Notes: a model not told the origin generated them from the sequence alone. A DNA stretch of 64,000 bases from JAJRVM01 sp963700515 (GCA_963700515.1 CAVOXY010000043.1:20629-84628); one strand, 5' to 3'; shown: positions 1-10,161, counted from the stretch's first letter. Made by a program: numbers and translations.

Positions 1-1903
1 CCAGCTCCGATCGACTCGACCTGCAGTTGCTCGAACCGGTTGAATCACCCGGCACAGGTGCCATCTGGACGGTAGGCTGTACCGTGCAGGGCCAATGGTC
101 GAGTTGGCTTGTGCGTCTGCGGCCGTTGCTCTCGGACATCGCCTTTCTCACAGATGGTACATCGACCGTCGAAGGTCCACTCGACTTGCAGCTCACGGCT
201 CGGATTACTTCTCAGAGCCTGGAGATTGACCAAGGGACGCTGCGCAGCGAACCACTGCACGTCAGCACGCCGCAGATCCGTATTGATGAGCAGGTTGTCG
301 CGGTACAGTGGAAGGGTCGGTGGGAGATCGGCACGCTGGCGGCTAAGCATTCCAGAGGGAACATTTCAGTCGGAGGCGTTGGCACTGCGTGTGACCGATT
401 TTCGCATGGAACCGGTAGACAGCCAATCTCGCATCACGGGGGACATTGCCTTCCGTGCCGATTTGGCACGACTTTATTCCCAATGGCGACTTCCTGCCAA
501 ACAGCAAGACTGGAAGTTGGCTGGGTCGGCGGAAGGGCAGCTCTCGATCGTCCAATTGGCCGACACGACGCAGGCCCGTTGGGCAATCGACCTGGTCAGC
601 TTGGAACTGGCTCGCCGCACCACCATCGCGAACACTCAGAGTGCCATCCCGGTTGCGAACGTGCCGCCCTGGAAGGCCGTTTGGCGAGAACCGATTCTGA
701 AACTGTCCGGAGCGGGCGAGTACAACTTCAACTCACAGACCGTCGTACTGGAACGACTGGATGTGGCCTCCGACAACAAGCTCAGTGTCTCCGTTCGCGG
801 CAGCCTGGTACAACCGATCGGATCGTGCACGCTCGACGTACAGGGACAGGTGACCTACGACCTGGCCAAGTTGCTGCAACAGGTGGCACCGCAGTGGAAA
901 TCGCAAGTGAAGTTGATGGGGCAGGATACGCAGCGATTCGAACTGCGCGGACCACTGTTCCATCCATCAGACGAGCTGTCGGGCACGCTGGCACCACGCA
1001 ACACCGTGGCGATGCCAGCTGCCGGAATCGTCCCCGCACGATTTGTCGGGACAAGCAGGATTGCGGTGGCAATCGGTCGACATGCTGGGGATCGCTCTGG
1101 GCGCGGCGTCCATTCAAGCCAAGCTCGCGGCAGGAGCAATCGACCTGGGAGTTGTCGAGATGCCGTTGAGCGGCGGGACGCTGCGGATGCAGCCGACCGT
1201 GTTTCTCAATCGGGAACTACCCGTTGTTACGGTTGCTCCGGGGCAAGTGTTAACCGACGTGCAGATTACGGCCGGCATGTGCGACGGCTGGCTCAAGTAT
1301 GTGGCCCCCGTGTTCGCCGATGCGACCCGCACCCAGGGGCAGTTTTCGATGTCGTTGCAGCAGACCACGGTTCCGATCGGAAAACCCGCTGCAGCACGCA
1401 CGACAGGCACGCTCTGGGTGAAGTCGGCGCAGCTCGCGGCCGGCCCGCTGACGCAACAACTCCTGCAGACGGTGAACGACCTGGGAACGTTGCTCCCCTT
1501 GCGGATTCCTTCTACGAACTCGCTGGCCCAGGATGCCTGGGTGCGGATTCCACCGCAGAAAACGCAATTGCAGGTTGTCGATTCGCGCGTGTACCACGAT
1601 CAGCTGATCTTCGAGAGCGGAAACGTGTTGATCCGCACGCGCGGCAGTGTGGGGTTCGATCAAACCCTCGCGCTGCTGGCTGAAATACCGATTCGTGACG
1701 AGTGGCTTGCGGGTGACCGCCGTCTGGAAGCTCTCAAAGGGAGAACGCTCGAGATCCCGATTAGCGGCACACTGAGCAGCCCACGCCTCGACCGACGTGC
1801 TTTGGAACGATGGGCCGCCGATGCGCTGCGGACAGCTACCGGACAAGCTCTCCAGAACGAAATCGGTAAAGGGCTGAACAAGCTGCTGGGACCGATCCGC
1901 TAA
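1..1903 (+). CDS. AsmA/TamB-like large envelope protein, 3' part (5' end outside window, two frame breaks)
   Basis: Reading is open from the window edge, so the N-terminus is missing. Three overlapping frames join into one protein of about 630 visible residues, with breaks near 350 and near 1015-1040. The sequence is rich in alternating beta-type segments, for example LSVSVRGSLVQP, and ends in RALERWAADALRTATGQ and GLNKLLGPIR. It has no catalytic motif and no membrane helix in the visible part. This architecture (long beta-rich body, amphipathic end with ISGTLSSPRLD) is what AsmA/TamB-type lipid-transport or envelope-assembly proteins show, and a planctomycete envelope role would fit. The assignment rests on general character rather than a diagnostic motif, so it is moderate. 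The breaks are probably sequencing indels because homologous-looking text continues directly across them. Confidence 0.5.
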
Positions 1904-2147
1904 GCAAGCGTTCACCGCCCAGCCTCCCAGGTGACTTGTGCGCGCCGAGTCATCTCGCGCGGGCGGCTCGAGACAGGAACCTTCTCGGCAGAGAGATCTC
2001 GCGCCGGCTCATTTGCCCTGCCCCTCATTTCTCGCTCCCCGAGAGAATGCCGGCCATTTGCCTGTACCAACGGCCCCGCAGGGGCGACTATAATGGGGAC
2101 GTACGGGAGACCTTCCGGGGCACGACGTTCGGGGACGCACCGGGTTA

Positions 2148-2344
2148 GTGTTAGTCGGTACCATGCGCAAGTGCGCACCTGTTACTGACGCCGACTGCTC
2201 GATGGAGAACGAATCGGGAATGCGGAATGCGGAGTGCGCAATGCGGAATGAGAGATGGCGTTGAAAGTGGAAAGGGGTGGCGAACACTTCGACAGTGTGC
2301 ACAGTGAACATGCTACCGCTGATTCCGCATTCCGTTATCCCTAA
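2148..2344 (+). repeat. dispersed composite repeat, copy 1 (GGTACCATG...GGAATGCGGAATGCG)
   Basis: The unit begins GTCGGTACCATGCGCA, passes GTGCGCACCTGTTA and AACGAATCGGGAATGCG, then AATGCGGAATGAGA, and ends with ATTCCGCATTCC and TCCCTAATC. The GGAATGCGGAATG stretches at 2217-2252 and their complement at 2320-2334 can pair. The same order of blocks occurs in reverse at 27258-27405, which makes this a true dispersed repeat rather than chance low complexity. Confidence 0.75.
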
Positions 2345-2390
2345 TCGTTTAGGTCGTCCAAGTCAGCAAGACCAAACGCTTTGAAACCCT

Positions 2391-2420
2391 GTTTGGTGGT
2401 GGCCACCGGCCGCACTAGGG
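2391..2420 (+). repeat. GGCCGCC-type palindromic repeat, copy 1
   Basis: Reads GTTTGGTGGTGGCCACC then GGCCGCACTAGGG. It belongs to a family with the loose consensus TTTGGTnGCGGCC followed by nCCGGCCGCnTTAGGG. Other copies are at 3285-3312 and 27195-27232 (reverse) and 32279-32310 (forward). All four are intergenic. Confidence 0.65.
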
Positions 2421-2494
2421 CAGAACAGTGCGGGAGTCGCGGCAGTAACGTGGCTGCGACACCGACAAACTCGTTTCTTTGAGATTCCTCTCCC

Positions 2495-3238
2495 ATGAAA
2501 ATCGTACTGCTGGGCACGACGGGCTACCATCCAACCGATACGCGGCAGACGGCTTGCATGATGCTCCCCCAATGCGGTGTGATTCTGGATGCCGGGACCG
2601 CCATGTATCGCGTGCGGGATCACCTGGTGACCCAGACACTGGATGTATTCCTCACACACACGCATCTGGATCACGTCATGGGATTGACGTTTCTGTTCGA
2701 CGTACTGCACGAAAAACCGGTCCAGCAAGTGCGCGTTCACGGAGACGCCAACAAGCTCGCCGCGTTGCGCGAGCATTTGTTCAGCGAATCATTGTTTCCG
2801 GCCATGCCGCCGATTCAATGGCAACCTCTACCAGCAGGCCCGCTGAAACTGCCCCAGCACACCACCTTGACTCACTTCCCGCTCGAACATCCGGGAGGAT
2901 CGCTCGGATATCGCTTGGACTGGCCCGATCGCAGTATGGCCTATGTGACCGATACCATCGCCCGCGACGGTGCTGACTACATCGAGAAGATTCGCGGTGT
3001 GGATCTGTTGATTCACGAGAGCTATTTTCCGGACGGCTGGGAAGATCGTGCGGAACTGACCGGACATAGCTGCATTTCGCCGGTCGCGCGGGTAGCACGC
3101 GCAGCGGGCGTGGGCCGCATGGTCCTGGTCCACATCAACCCGTTGGCTGCGAACGACGATGCGATTGGCCTCGACAGGGCCCGCCGCATCTTCCCCCACA
3201 CCGACATCGGCACCGACCGGATGGAAATCGAATTTTGA
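2495..3238 (+). CDS. metallo-beta-lactamase-fold hydrolase (RNase Z-like subgroup)
   Basis: An intact 247-residue protein. The metal-binding signature HTHLDH lies at residues 55-60, followed by His132, Asp153 in VTDT, His191 in TGHS and His213 in VLVHINP, which together fit the two-zinc site of the metallo-beta-lactamase fold. The absence of a signal peptide suggests a cytoplasmic enzyme. Proteins of this size and pattern include RNase Z-like nucleases and phosphodiesterases of small nucleotides or coenzymes; sequence alone does not decide the substrate. The start at 2495 is the first ATG in the conserved frame and gives the typical short beta-strand MKIVLLGTTG. The gene stands alone, convergent with a small membrane protein gene. 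Confidence 0.85.
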   Translation: MKIVLLGTTGYHPTDTRQTACMMLPQCGVILDAGTAMYRVRDHLVTQTLDVFLTHTHLDHVMGLTFLFDVLHEKPVQQVRVHGDANKLAALREHLFSESLFPAMPPIQWQPLPAGPLKLPQHTTLTHFPLEHPGGSLGYRLDWPDRSMAYVTDTIARDGADYIEKIRGVDLLIHESYFPDGWEDRAELTGHSCISPVARVARAAGVGRMVLVHINPLAANDDAIGLDRARRIFPHTDIGTDRMEIEF

Positions 3239-3284
3239 GCAACGGTTGCCGACTGAGATGTCCGTCCCTTTTCGCCAACGTCCC

Positions 3285-3312
3285 AACGTGAACGGCGGCC
3301 GCAGCCAAACCA
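3285..3312 (-). repeat. GGCCGCC-type palindromic repeat, copy 2
   Basis: On the minus strand it reads TTTTTTGGTTTGGC then TGCGGCCGCCGTTCAC. It sits between the convergent hydrolase and small-membrane-protein genes, a place where such a palindrome could end transcription from either side. Confidence 0.6.
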
Positions 3313-3398
3313 AAAAAGCGAAATCCGAATATCGGGCCGTCGGATTTCGACCTCCTATTGCGCCCCAGGATCGGGCAACTCTATTTCGGCGCCGTATG

Positions 3399-3656
3399 TC
3401 ACAGCGCATCGACGATGCGGTGATAGACCCACAGCATGACGAGCCAGAAGAGCCACAGGATCAGCACGGTGTAGAGCGAGACGACCATCGTCAGAATGAC
3501 CTTGCCCAGCGTCGAGAAGGCGCGGCTCATCCAAATCAGCGGAATCCCGAACGCGGCGAACACAAAGAACAACAGTCCCAGGACCACCCAGGGGTTGTCC
3601 AGCGATTTGGCCACGCGGTCCCCCACTTGCATCCTGTTGCGTTCGTGGCTGGTCAT
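3399..3656 (-). CDS. small two-helix membrane protein, unknown function
   Basis: An 85-residue protein with two clear hydrophobic segments, about residues 23-43 (WVVLGLLFFVFAAFGIPLIW) and 53-78 (ILTMVVSLYTVLILWLFWLV). Between them lies a short loop MSRAFSTLGK. The N-terminal 20 residues are charged and probably cytoplasmic. No family can be named. Its ATG at 3654-3656 overlaps the stop of a 61-codon frame upstream on the same strand (ATGA), which points to translational coupling. Codon use matches the neighbourhood. Confidence 0.7.
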   Translation of the reverse strand: MTSHERNRMQVGDRVAKSLDNPWVVLGLLFFVFAAFGIPLIWMSRAFSTLGKVILTMVVSLYTVLILWLFWLVMLWVYHRIVDAL

Positions 3657-3838
3657 TGTTGACGCGACTCTGCCGGCCGGTACCGGACCAAATGGAGTTG
3701 CACAATCCTGGAACGCTTGGCGGGGCAGACCTTCGAAATCCGAAGCTCACTGGTACAAAACAAACTCGAATGTCGCAAATCTGACTGACAGCAACGGAAA
3801 ATCGCGATAGCAGCCAACAAGCCGATGTAGAGCAACAT
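3653..3838 (-). CDS. possible tiny membrane-anchored protein upstream of the two-helix protein
   Basis: A 61-codon frame starting MLLYIGLLAAIAIF, which would be a single N-terminal helix, followed by a basic tail with three cysteines. Its stop TGA overlaps the ATG of the next gene as ATGA, the main argument that it is translated. There is no strong ribosome-binding site and no recognisable family, so it could be chance. Confidence 0.35.
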   Translation of the reverse strand: MLLYIGLLAAIAIFRCCQSDLRHSSLFCTSELRISKVCPAKRSRIVQLHLVRYRPAESRQQ

Positions 3839-4055
3839 ACCACGTTTGGGGCTGCCAAGTGAATATCCGCCTGGTCGTCGGGACTCGACTCGGCTGCCTA
3901 TTGCCGCGGAGGACAAGCCGGCTCGTTGGCGATCGCACCGGTGGCCTGTTACGCGAGCCAGATTTGGAGGTCAATCGCCGAGAATCTGGCGGCCACCAAG
4001 TAGTTTTTTGTACGGTTCGGGTCCGTTGGTCGCACTATTCTGTTGTCGCGTTCCC

Positions 4056-4124
4056 CGTGTTCTGGCCCGCACGGCTACGAGAATCGCGCCCCCCCCCGTT
4101 CTGGCCAGCGCGGCTACGAGAATT
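4056..4124 (+). repeat. tandem pair, unit GTTCTGGCCnGCnCGGCTACGAGAAT
   Basis: Two imperfect copies at 4056-4084 and 4097-4124, separated by a C-rich spacer with a run of nine C. They lie just upstream of the membrane-protein start at 4146. The CACGGCTACGAGA part recurs at the end of the tandem pair at 22981-23055 before the lptD-like gene, so the two may be related elements. Confidence 0.55.
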
Positions 4125-4145
4125 GTTGAACAAGAGGAATCACCC

Positions 4146-6432
4146 ATGCGACTGACGCTCCGTACGCTGTTGGCGTATCTCGACGATATCCTGGAACCGG
4201 CCGATGCTCGCGAACTCGGTCAGAAGATTGAGGAGAGCGAGTTCGCCAGCGGACTGGTCCATCGGATCCGGAGTGTGACGCGCAAACTGCGGCTCGGCGC
4301 ACCCAAATTGGCGGGCAAAGGCATGGGACTGGATGCCAACACGGTGGCCGAATACTTGGACAATACTTTGCCGCAGGACCGCGTCCCCGATTTCGAGAAG
4401 GTCTGCCTGGAATCCGACGTGCATCTGGCCGAAGTCGCATCGTGCCACCAAATCTTGACGCTGGTGCTGGGTGAACCGGCCGACGTCGATCCGGCTTTGC
4501 GCGAACGAATTCGTACGCTGCAAGCGCGCGATGAAGGGCCGGGAAGCGAGCCGTTGGACGAGCATCACGAGCGTCGTCCTGTCGAGGACCCGACACCTCC
4601 GCCTATGGACCGCCCGCCTGAGGACTGGGACGAGAAGCCGGACATGCCACTGATCACGCCCGCCACGTCGTACCCAACCACAGGCGGATCGCCCATCCGC
4701 CTGCTGCCCGTGGTCGCGACATTGGTGGTGGCTTTTCTGCTGGCGCTGGTCGCGCTGATTGCGATGGGGCCACTCGACAGCCATCACCCTATTCTGGGAC
4801 GATTCCTGGCCGACGCATCACCCACAAAACCCGCTTCCCCGCATCCGGACCAGGACATGCCCCGAGATGCTGGGCCGAATTCTCGCGACGACCAGGCCGC
4901 GGTCACCCCCGCCCTCGATGGTCACGCGTCCGAACCAGCCACGACCGTCAACGGGCAGGACGCCAGCATGACAGCCGTCGAACCAGCCCTCCCTGCCCAG
5001 CCAGCTGCTGGAAGCGGTGCGAAAAGGGGCGATTCCGGTAAAGCGGATGTCCCAGCCGGTACGTTCCCCTTGCCGCCAGGCACGGCGAACACAGAGCCGC
5101 CAGCACCGCTCGCCACCGGTGACACTGCCGGTGCCCCGGCGGCCGACTCTCGTATCACCGCGCCAGGGGAGACCACGTCCATGCCCGCCATCTCGCCATC
5201 CGGCACAAAGCCGCCCGGCACCGGGCCGGCTAGTGAGGTCGCGGAAGGGACTGCTGCCAAGCCCGGGGAGCCAGCTGAACCGGCCAAGGAGCCAGAGCCA
5301 TTGGCCCGCTCCACCTCGGATCTGCATGTACTCGCTCGTTTTGATCCCGCCGCGGAAACGTGGCTCCGCCTGGCTCCGAATAGCCCCATTGCCTCGGGCC
5401 AGCAGCTGATCGCTCTCCCCACTTATCGTCCGCAAATCGCCCTGAGCAATGGCATTCAATTGACCCTGGTAGGTCCGGCCGCGGTAAGCCTGCTCGACCC
5501 GGACACCGGGGGAATCCCCGGAGTTGTGGTCCAGTACGGCCGCATCCTGGCCGTTGGTGATGGCAAGCCGGGCACCGCGCTGAACGTTCACATCGGCGAT
5601 CGGATCAGCCGCGTGGTGTTTCAGGATCTGGATTCCGTTCTGGCGTTGGAAGTCCTGCGTTATCAGCCGCCCGGGGCAAATCCCGAGGAGGTGACCGCTC
5701 ATCGGCTGATCGGAGCGATGTCGGCCGCTGGCCGCCTGGCGTGGGAAGAGGAAGGAGCAGCAGGTAGCCAGATGTTGGAAGCTGGCCAAATGGCGGCGAT
5801 GATCGACATCGGTCCGCCTCAAGTGACGACGGCATCACCCCCCGAGTGGCTAGACGCCAGAAACTTGCGTCCTATCGACCGGGACGCGTCCAAGCAACTT
5901 CAACTGCTGTTGGACCAAGATCGTCCGCTGACAACTAGCCTGTCCGAACAAGTGTCCAACCGGCTCGTGGAAGTCCGCGCGCTGGCGATCCGCAGCCTGA
6001 GCCTGCTAGATATCTACGATCCTTTTGTGACCGCTTTCAATTCCAAGGAGTTGAGGACCTTCTGGCCCGACTTGTTTGACACGTTGCAGGCGGCGGTGGC
6101 GCACGATCCCGAGACGGCGGCGCAAGTGCGGTCGATCTTTGAGCGGTTGCGGGGAGATATGGGGAGAAAATTATACCGCCTGCTGTGGGGGTACAGTCCT
6201 GAGCAGCTCTCTGGCGGCGAGGGCCTGAGCGCTGGTGGGCCTGCTGAGCAACGCCTCGATGGACGTTCGGGTTCTGGCGTTCGAGAATCTCAGTCGCATC
6301 GCCGGCAAGACAAACTCGTATCATCCCGACCTCGATCCTCAGCGGCAGAAACGAGCCGTTCTGAATTGGGAGCGGGACGCGAAACAAGATGGCATAACCT
6401 ACAAAAACCCTCCTGTCGAGCTATCTGAATAG
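4146..6432 (+). CDS. planctomycete single-pass membrane protein with Pro/Ala/Thr-rich linker (frame break near the 3' end)
   Basis: The start at 4146 has AGAGGA just upstream. Residues 1-115 form a compact charged domain (MRLTLRTLLAYLDDILEP, AEYLDNT, FEKVCLESD) of the kind seen repeatedly in planctomycete proteins of unknown role. A single membrane helix follows at about residues 186-208 (LLPVVATLVVAFLLALVAL). Then comes a long Pro/Ala/Thr/Glu-rich stretch to about residue 385, and a C-terminal domain of beta type with NGIQLTLVGPAAVSLL, resembling FecR-like extracytoplasmic domains, and a helical end. The frame shifts near 6225-6240, and the true end is VELSE at 6432. The topology (cytoplasmic N-domain, helix, external sensor-like domain) suggests a signal-transducing or anti-sigma-like membrane protein. 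That is inference only. Confidence 0.7.
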
Positions 6433-6741
6433 CAGAAATGCCGGGGATTCTTGGCCTGGCGCAGCGGCTGGTACAAGCTTCATAACCAGTTCCGCATCTT
6501 GCACTTAGTGTGTAGAATCTGACAATATCGACGGGTCGCTGCCGCAGCGATGCGGGTTCTGCCGTATGATGGGTTGGTCCTATCAGGCTGAGAAAGCGAT
6601 TTCGAGGACTGTGTTTCCGAGGACTGTGTTTCCGAGACTGTGTTTCCGAGAACTGCATTTCCGAGAGTACAGGGCGATAATGCGGGGTGAATAAGCAGCT
6701 TGCACGGATTGCGCAAGCCCTTGATGGAATCGGATTTGGAT
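6433..6741. other. gene-free interval with a 15-bp minisatellite
   Basis: No gene is supported between the membrane protein and the hpf promoter. At 6600-6672 there are about five copies of the unit TTTCCGAGGACTGTG, decaying toward the right. Nothing else stands out. Confidence 0.55.
6600..6672 (+). repeat. short tandem repeat, 15-bp unit TTTCCGAGGACTGTG
   Basis: Successive units read TTCGAGGACTGTG, TTTCCGAGGACTGTG, TTTCCGAGACTGTG, TTTCCGAGAACTGCA and TTTCCGAGAGTACAG. The array is too short and too close-packed to be a CRISPR. Confidence 0.7.
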
Positions 6742-6770
6742 TTGTCGGCTATCGGGTCGGCCATTAGAAT
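6742..6770 (+). promoter_or_regulatory. candidate sigma-70 promoter for hpf
   Basis: TTGTCG at 6742-6747 and TAGAAT at 6765-6770 are 17 bp apart, the ideal spacing. The predicted start site lies about 70 bp before the hpf start codon. Only the pattern supports it. Confidence 0.4.
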
Positions 6771-6845
6771 ACTATGTTTCTATAGTCGGGAACACGGCAG
6801 CAAAATCAGACCAGTTCTGGATTTACATAGTAAGGAGAACCGTCG

Positions 6846-7196
6846 GTGCAGACCAATATATCGGCTAGGCACGGTCATCTCAGTACGAGCACCCAGCAGC
6901 GCATCACGGAGAAAGTGGAGAAATTAAACCGATATTTCGACCGATTGACGTCGATTCAGGTGACGGTGGATTTGGAGCATCGAGAGATGCTGGCGGTGGA
7001 AGTACGGGTTTCGGTGGAGCATTCTGAGGCGTTGGTGGCGGCAGACCAATCGGCCGAGGTGATGTCTGCGTTGGATGGGGCGTTGCACAAGATCGAGCAG
7101 CAGATTCGCCGACACAAGGACAAGCGGACCGAGCGTCGCAAGCCGCCGCTCAAGCACCTGGAAGTCCCGGTCGAGAGTGAACCGGAAGCCGAATGA
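6846..7196 (+). CDS. hpf: ribosome hibernation-promoting factor, HPF/YfiA family
   Basis: A 116-residue protein starting at GTG 6846, with a good AAGGAG ribosome site at 6831. The S30AE domain fills residues 1-100: VQTNISARHGHLS at the start, then the basic helix ITEKVEKLNRYFDRL and a second helix ALDGALHKIEQQIRRHKDK. This is the short form that lacks the dimerising C-terminal domain. Such proteins bind the 30S subunit in resting cells and block translation. It is first in a run with a PtsN-like IIA, HPr and enzyme I, which echoes the hpf-ptsN neighbourhood known from rpoN loci of proteobacteria, although rpoN is not present here. Confidence 0.9.
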   Translation: MQTNISARHGHLSTSTQQRITEKVEKLNRYFDRLTSIQVTVDLEHREMLAVEVRVSVEHSEALVAADQSAEVMSALDGALHKIEQQIRRHKDKRTERRKPPLKHLEVPVESEPEAE

Positions 7197-7288
7197 AACA
7201 GTAGGTTGGGACCCGACCGCTACAGCATTGAGACGACCGAATGGGCGGCAGGTGCTGGTCGTTCAACGGGTGAAAGGAATAAGAAGAA

Positions 7289-7766
7289 ATGAAGTTTGCG
7301 GATTTTATTCGAGTGCAAGCGATCAAGGCCGATCTTGCCGCGGAAGACAAGGAAGGTGCCATCACGGAATTGTTAGTCGGGTCTTGTCGATTCCAAGGAC
7401 ATTTCCGAGGACGAGCAAGCGAGCATTATCAAGGCGATCATGAAACGGGAGGAGCTGGGAAGCACGGGCATTGGCCGCGGAGTGGCGGTGCCGCACACGA
7501 AGCATCCCAGCGTCGACCGGTTGATTGGTACGGTGGGTGTAAGTGCCGAGGGTGTTGATTTCAACAGTCTGGACGGCGAAAAGGTTCAGCTCTTCTTCCT
7601 TCTGATCTCGCCTCCCGATCGTCCGGGTGACCACTTGCGTGCGTTGGAGAACATCTCGCGACAACTGCGTGATGACACGTTTTGCCGTTTTCTCAAGCAG
7701 GCGAAGACAGCCGACGACGTGCAGCAGTTGCTGGAAGAGGCGGACAACAACCAGTTCGTTTCTTGA
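7289..7766 (+). CDS. ptsN: PTS IIA component, PtsN-like (one frame break)
   Basis: The start MKFADFIRVQAIKADL and the rest KREELGSTGIGRGVAVPHTK are in different frames joined near 7378; read through, the text becomes ELLVGSLVDSKDISEDEQ, typical of the family. The phosphorylated histidine is in GVAVPHTKH. The C-terminal ENISRQLRDDTFCRFLKQAK matches the end of IIA domains of the nitrogen/fructose type. The joined length is about 158 residues, the normal size for a stand-alone IIA. It probably takes phosphate from the HPr encoded next and acts by binding target proteins, not by sugar uptake, because no IIB or IIC is near. The break is most likely an indel. Confidence 0.85.
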
Positions 7767-7900
7767 GAGGACTCTGGCGGACGATTCAGCGCGTCACGAA
7801 ACTGCCGCGGGTCCAGTTGCCACAGTCGATCATCCTGCTCTGCGCGGGATCTGTCGGCGGTCGTGATTGGTACCGGGCTCAGAAGACCTAGCAGAAGTAC

Positions 7901-8218
7901 ATGGCCGGTTGTCGCTCAGCCCGAATTGTGACCGTCACCAACCCGCAGGGGCTTCATTTGCGGCCGGCCGACATGTTCGCGCGTCTGGCGATGCAATTCG
8001 AGTCGACGATCGAGATCGTGCGGGAGGGAGACCGGTTTGACGGGAAGAGCATACTGTCGCTGATGACGCTCGCTGCTGAACAGGGAACACAGTTGTTGCT
8101 CGAGGCCAGCGGTCCTGATGCTGACGAAGCACTGGATGCGTTGGCGGAGCTATTTGGGCGGGGTTTTGACGAGATGGATGTGACCGAACCCGCCAAGGAT
8201 TCATCATCGGATAAGTAG
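7901..8218 (+). CDS. ptsH: phosphocarrier protein HPr
   Basis: A 105-residue protein with the active-site motif GLHLRPA (His19) and the regulatory serine site GKSILSLMTLAAEQGT (Ser50), corresponding to His15 and Ser46 of classical HPr. The C-terminal acidic tail is about 15 residues longer than usual. It carries phosphate from enzyme I, encoded next, to IIA proteins. Presence of the serine site suggests control by an HPr kinase, which is not in this window. The ATG at 7901 has only a weak AGAAG upstream. A start about six codons further in would also give a normal HPr, so the first residues are uncertain. Confidence 0.9.
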   Translation: MAGCRSARIVTVTNPQGLHLRPADMFARLAMQFESTIEIVREGDRFDGKSILSLMTLAAEQGTQLLLEASGPDADEALDALAELFGRGFDEMDVTEPAKDSSSDK

Positions 8219-8422
8219 CCGACGGCGGCACGTTGTGTCAGGAGCGTGTGGCTCAACAGACACCGAGTCGGTCTGCGGCGGTCCTCCAAAATTGTTATCT
8301 TCCAGAATGAGAACCATGGTAGCGGTGGTTCAGTTGGGTAATATTCCGACGGTCGATCGCGCCGAGCTTAATTTCGAGCCCGGTTGTCGAACCCGTCCAA
8401 GCCCAAGCCACCGACGTGAACG

Positions 8423-10161
8423 ATGCAGGTACTGCAGGGAATTGCCGTTTCGGCCGGCATCGCCATAGGCGAGGCGCTGGTCATCGACAACGAGGGATTT
8501 GTCATCTCTCGCCGAACCATCGAGCGCGATGCGATCGATGTGGAGCTGGCTCGTTTGGACGGCGCGATCGAGGCCGTTTCGAGGGAAATCGACCGGGATC
8601 GGGCAGACATTTCGGCTCAGCTGGGCGATCAGTACGGCGCCATCTTCTCGGCTCATCGTCAGATGCTCGAAGACTCGCATTTGCACGAGGAACTCGAGCG
8701 ACTCATCCGGGACCAGGTATCTCCTGAAATGGCGGTCCACTCGACATTTCGCGGATATGCCCGCGTCTTTCAGGAGATGCGAAACACGCATCTGGCCGAG
8801 CGGGCGCACGACCTGCACGACTTGGAAGAGCGGCTGCTCGACCACCTGCTCGATCGCCGGGAGCAGGGCCCGGTGGAGTTGAGTGCTCCCACGATTATCT
8901 TGGCACACAACCTGACTCCCAGCGAAACGGCACGGTTGGATCGCGACTGGGTCTTGGGCTTTGTGACCGAAGCGGGTGGTGAAGGGGGGCACACGGCGAT
9001 CCTGGCCAAAGGCCTGGAATTGCCGGCTGTAGTCGGAGCGGGCCCTTTGCTGCGAGAAGTCACCAGCGGCGATCGGATCATCGTGGATGGCGATCAGGGA
9101 CTGGTCATTATCCGCCCGGACGCCCAGAGCGTAGCCCGCTACCGAAAGGAACTGCAGCGGCGTTCGACGCGACTGGTGGAGCTGGCGAGTCAACGAAATC
9201 TGCCTGCCGAAACGCTCGACGGGACGCCGATCTCGCTGCAAGCGAACATCGAATTCCCACACGAGGTGTCGGCCTGTCAGCGGCGAAACGCGGGAGGAAT
9301 TGGCTTGTACCGCACCGAGTTTCTCTATCTGGGGGCCGACGTGGAGCCCACGGAGGAGGATCATTTTCAAGCCTATCGGGAAGTGGTGCTGGCCATGGAG
9401 AGTCGTCCGGTAGTCATCCGCACGCTCGACCTGGGTGCCGACAAAATGGGACACTTGCCGCGGACGAAAGACGAGCACAATCCGTTTCTGGGTTTGCGGA
9501 GCATTCGACTGTCGCTGCGCAATGTCGACCTGTTTCGCATCCAGCTGCGGGCCATTTTACGGGCCAGCGCGCTGGGGAATGTCATGATCCTCTTCCCCCT
9601 GATTACCACGCTCCGCGAACTGAGGCAGGCCAGGCTGTTCCTGCGGGAAACGATGGAGGATCTGGAAGAGGCTGGTCTCGCGTTCAATCGCGAGATCCCA
9701 GTCGGTATGATGGTGGAAGTACCGGCGGCGGTGATGATGATCGAGCACTTCCTCAAAGAGGTCGACTTCATCAGCATCGGCACCAACGATTTGATCCAAT
9801 ACACACTGGCGGTGGATCGCAGCAACAACGAGGTCGCGGACCTCTACCAGGCCTGCGATCCGGCCGTGCTGCGTTTGATCGATATGACGCTGCGGGCCGC
9901 GCAGCCGCGGGGGTACCGGCCAGCGTTTGTGGACAGATGAGCGGTACGCCGCATTATGCCTTGCTGTTGCTGGGAATGGGACTGACCGAATTCAGCATCC
10001 CTTCCAGCGCTATCCTGGAAATCAAGCGTGTGTTACGCAGCGTGACCCTGGAGCAGACTCGCGAAGTGGCAGCGACCGCGATGCAGATGCAAAGCGCCCA
10101 TGAGATCGATACTTACTTGAAGGAGGAATTGAAAAAGCTCGTACCGCAACTGGCCACTTAG
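8423..10161 (+). CDS. ptsI: PTS enzyme I, phosphoenolpyruvate-protein phosphotransferase (one frame break)
   Basis: A protein of about 579 residues when joined. Residues 1-150 are the HPr-binding N-domain, the swivelling His domain has the phosphorylated His190 in GGEGGHTAILAK, and the PEP-binding barrel shows GIGLYRTEFLYL, RTLDLGADK and SIGTNDLIQY. The C-terminal catalytic cysteine is restored in VPASVCGQMSG when the frame changes near 9910 at a run of five G. The His loop has EGG where most enzymes I have TS before the histidine, an unusual detail. It follows HPr by about 200 bp, a spacer in which I see no gene. The reaction is phosphate transfer from PEP to HPr. Confidence 0.92.

Larger units (their letters stand above)
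1904..2494. other. gene-free interval with two dispersed repeat types
   Basis: No reading frame here has a plausible start, codon pattern or homology. The interval instead holds a long composite repeat (2148-2344) and a GGCCACCGGCC palindromic element (2391-2420). The rest, 1904-2147, shows nothing I can name. A promoter for the downstream hydrolase gene must lie here but I see no convincing -35/-10 pair. Confidence 0.6.

Noticed and set aside
4818..5822. 334-codon antisense frame over the Pro/Ala-rich linker
   Set aside because: It arises from the low-complexity, GC-rich linker of the sense gene and has no start context.
6600..6672. Possible CRISPR array (15-bp repeats)
   Set aside because: Units are contiguous without unique spacers and no cas gene is present; it is a minisatellite.
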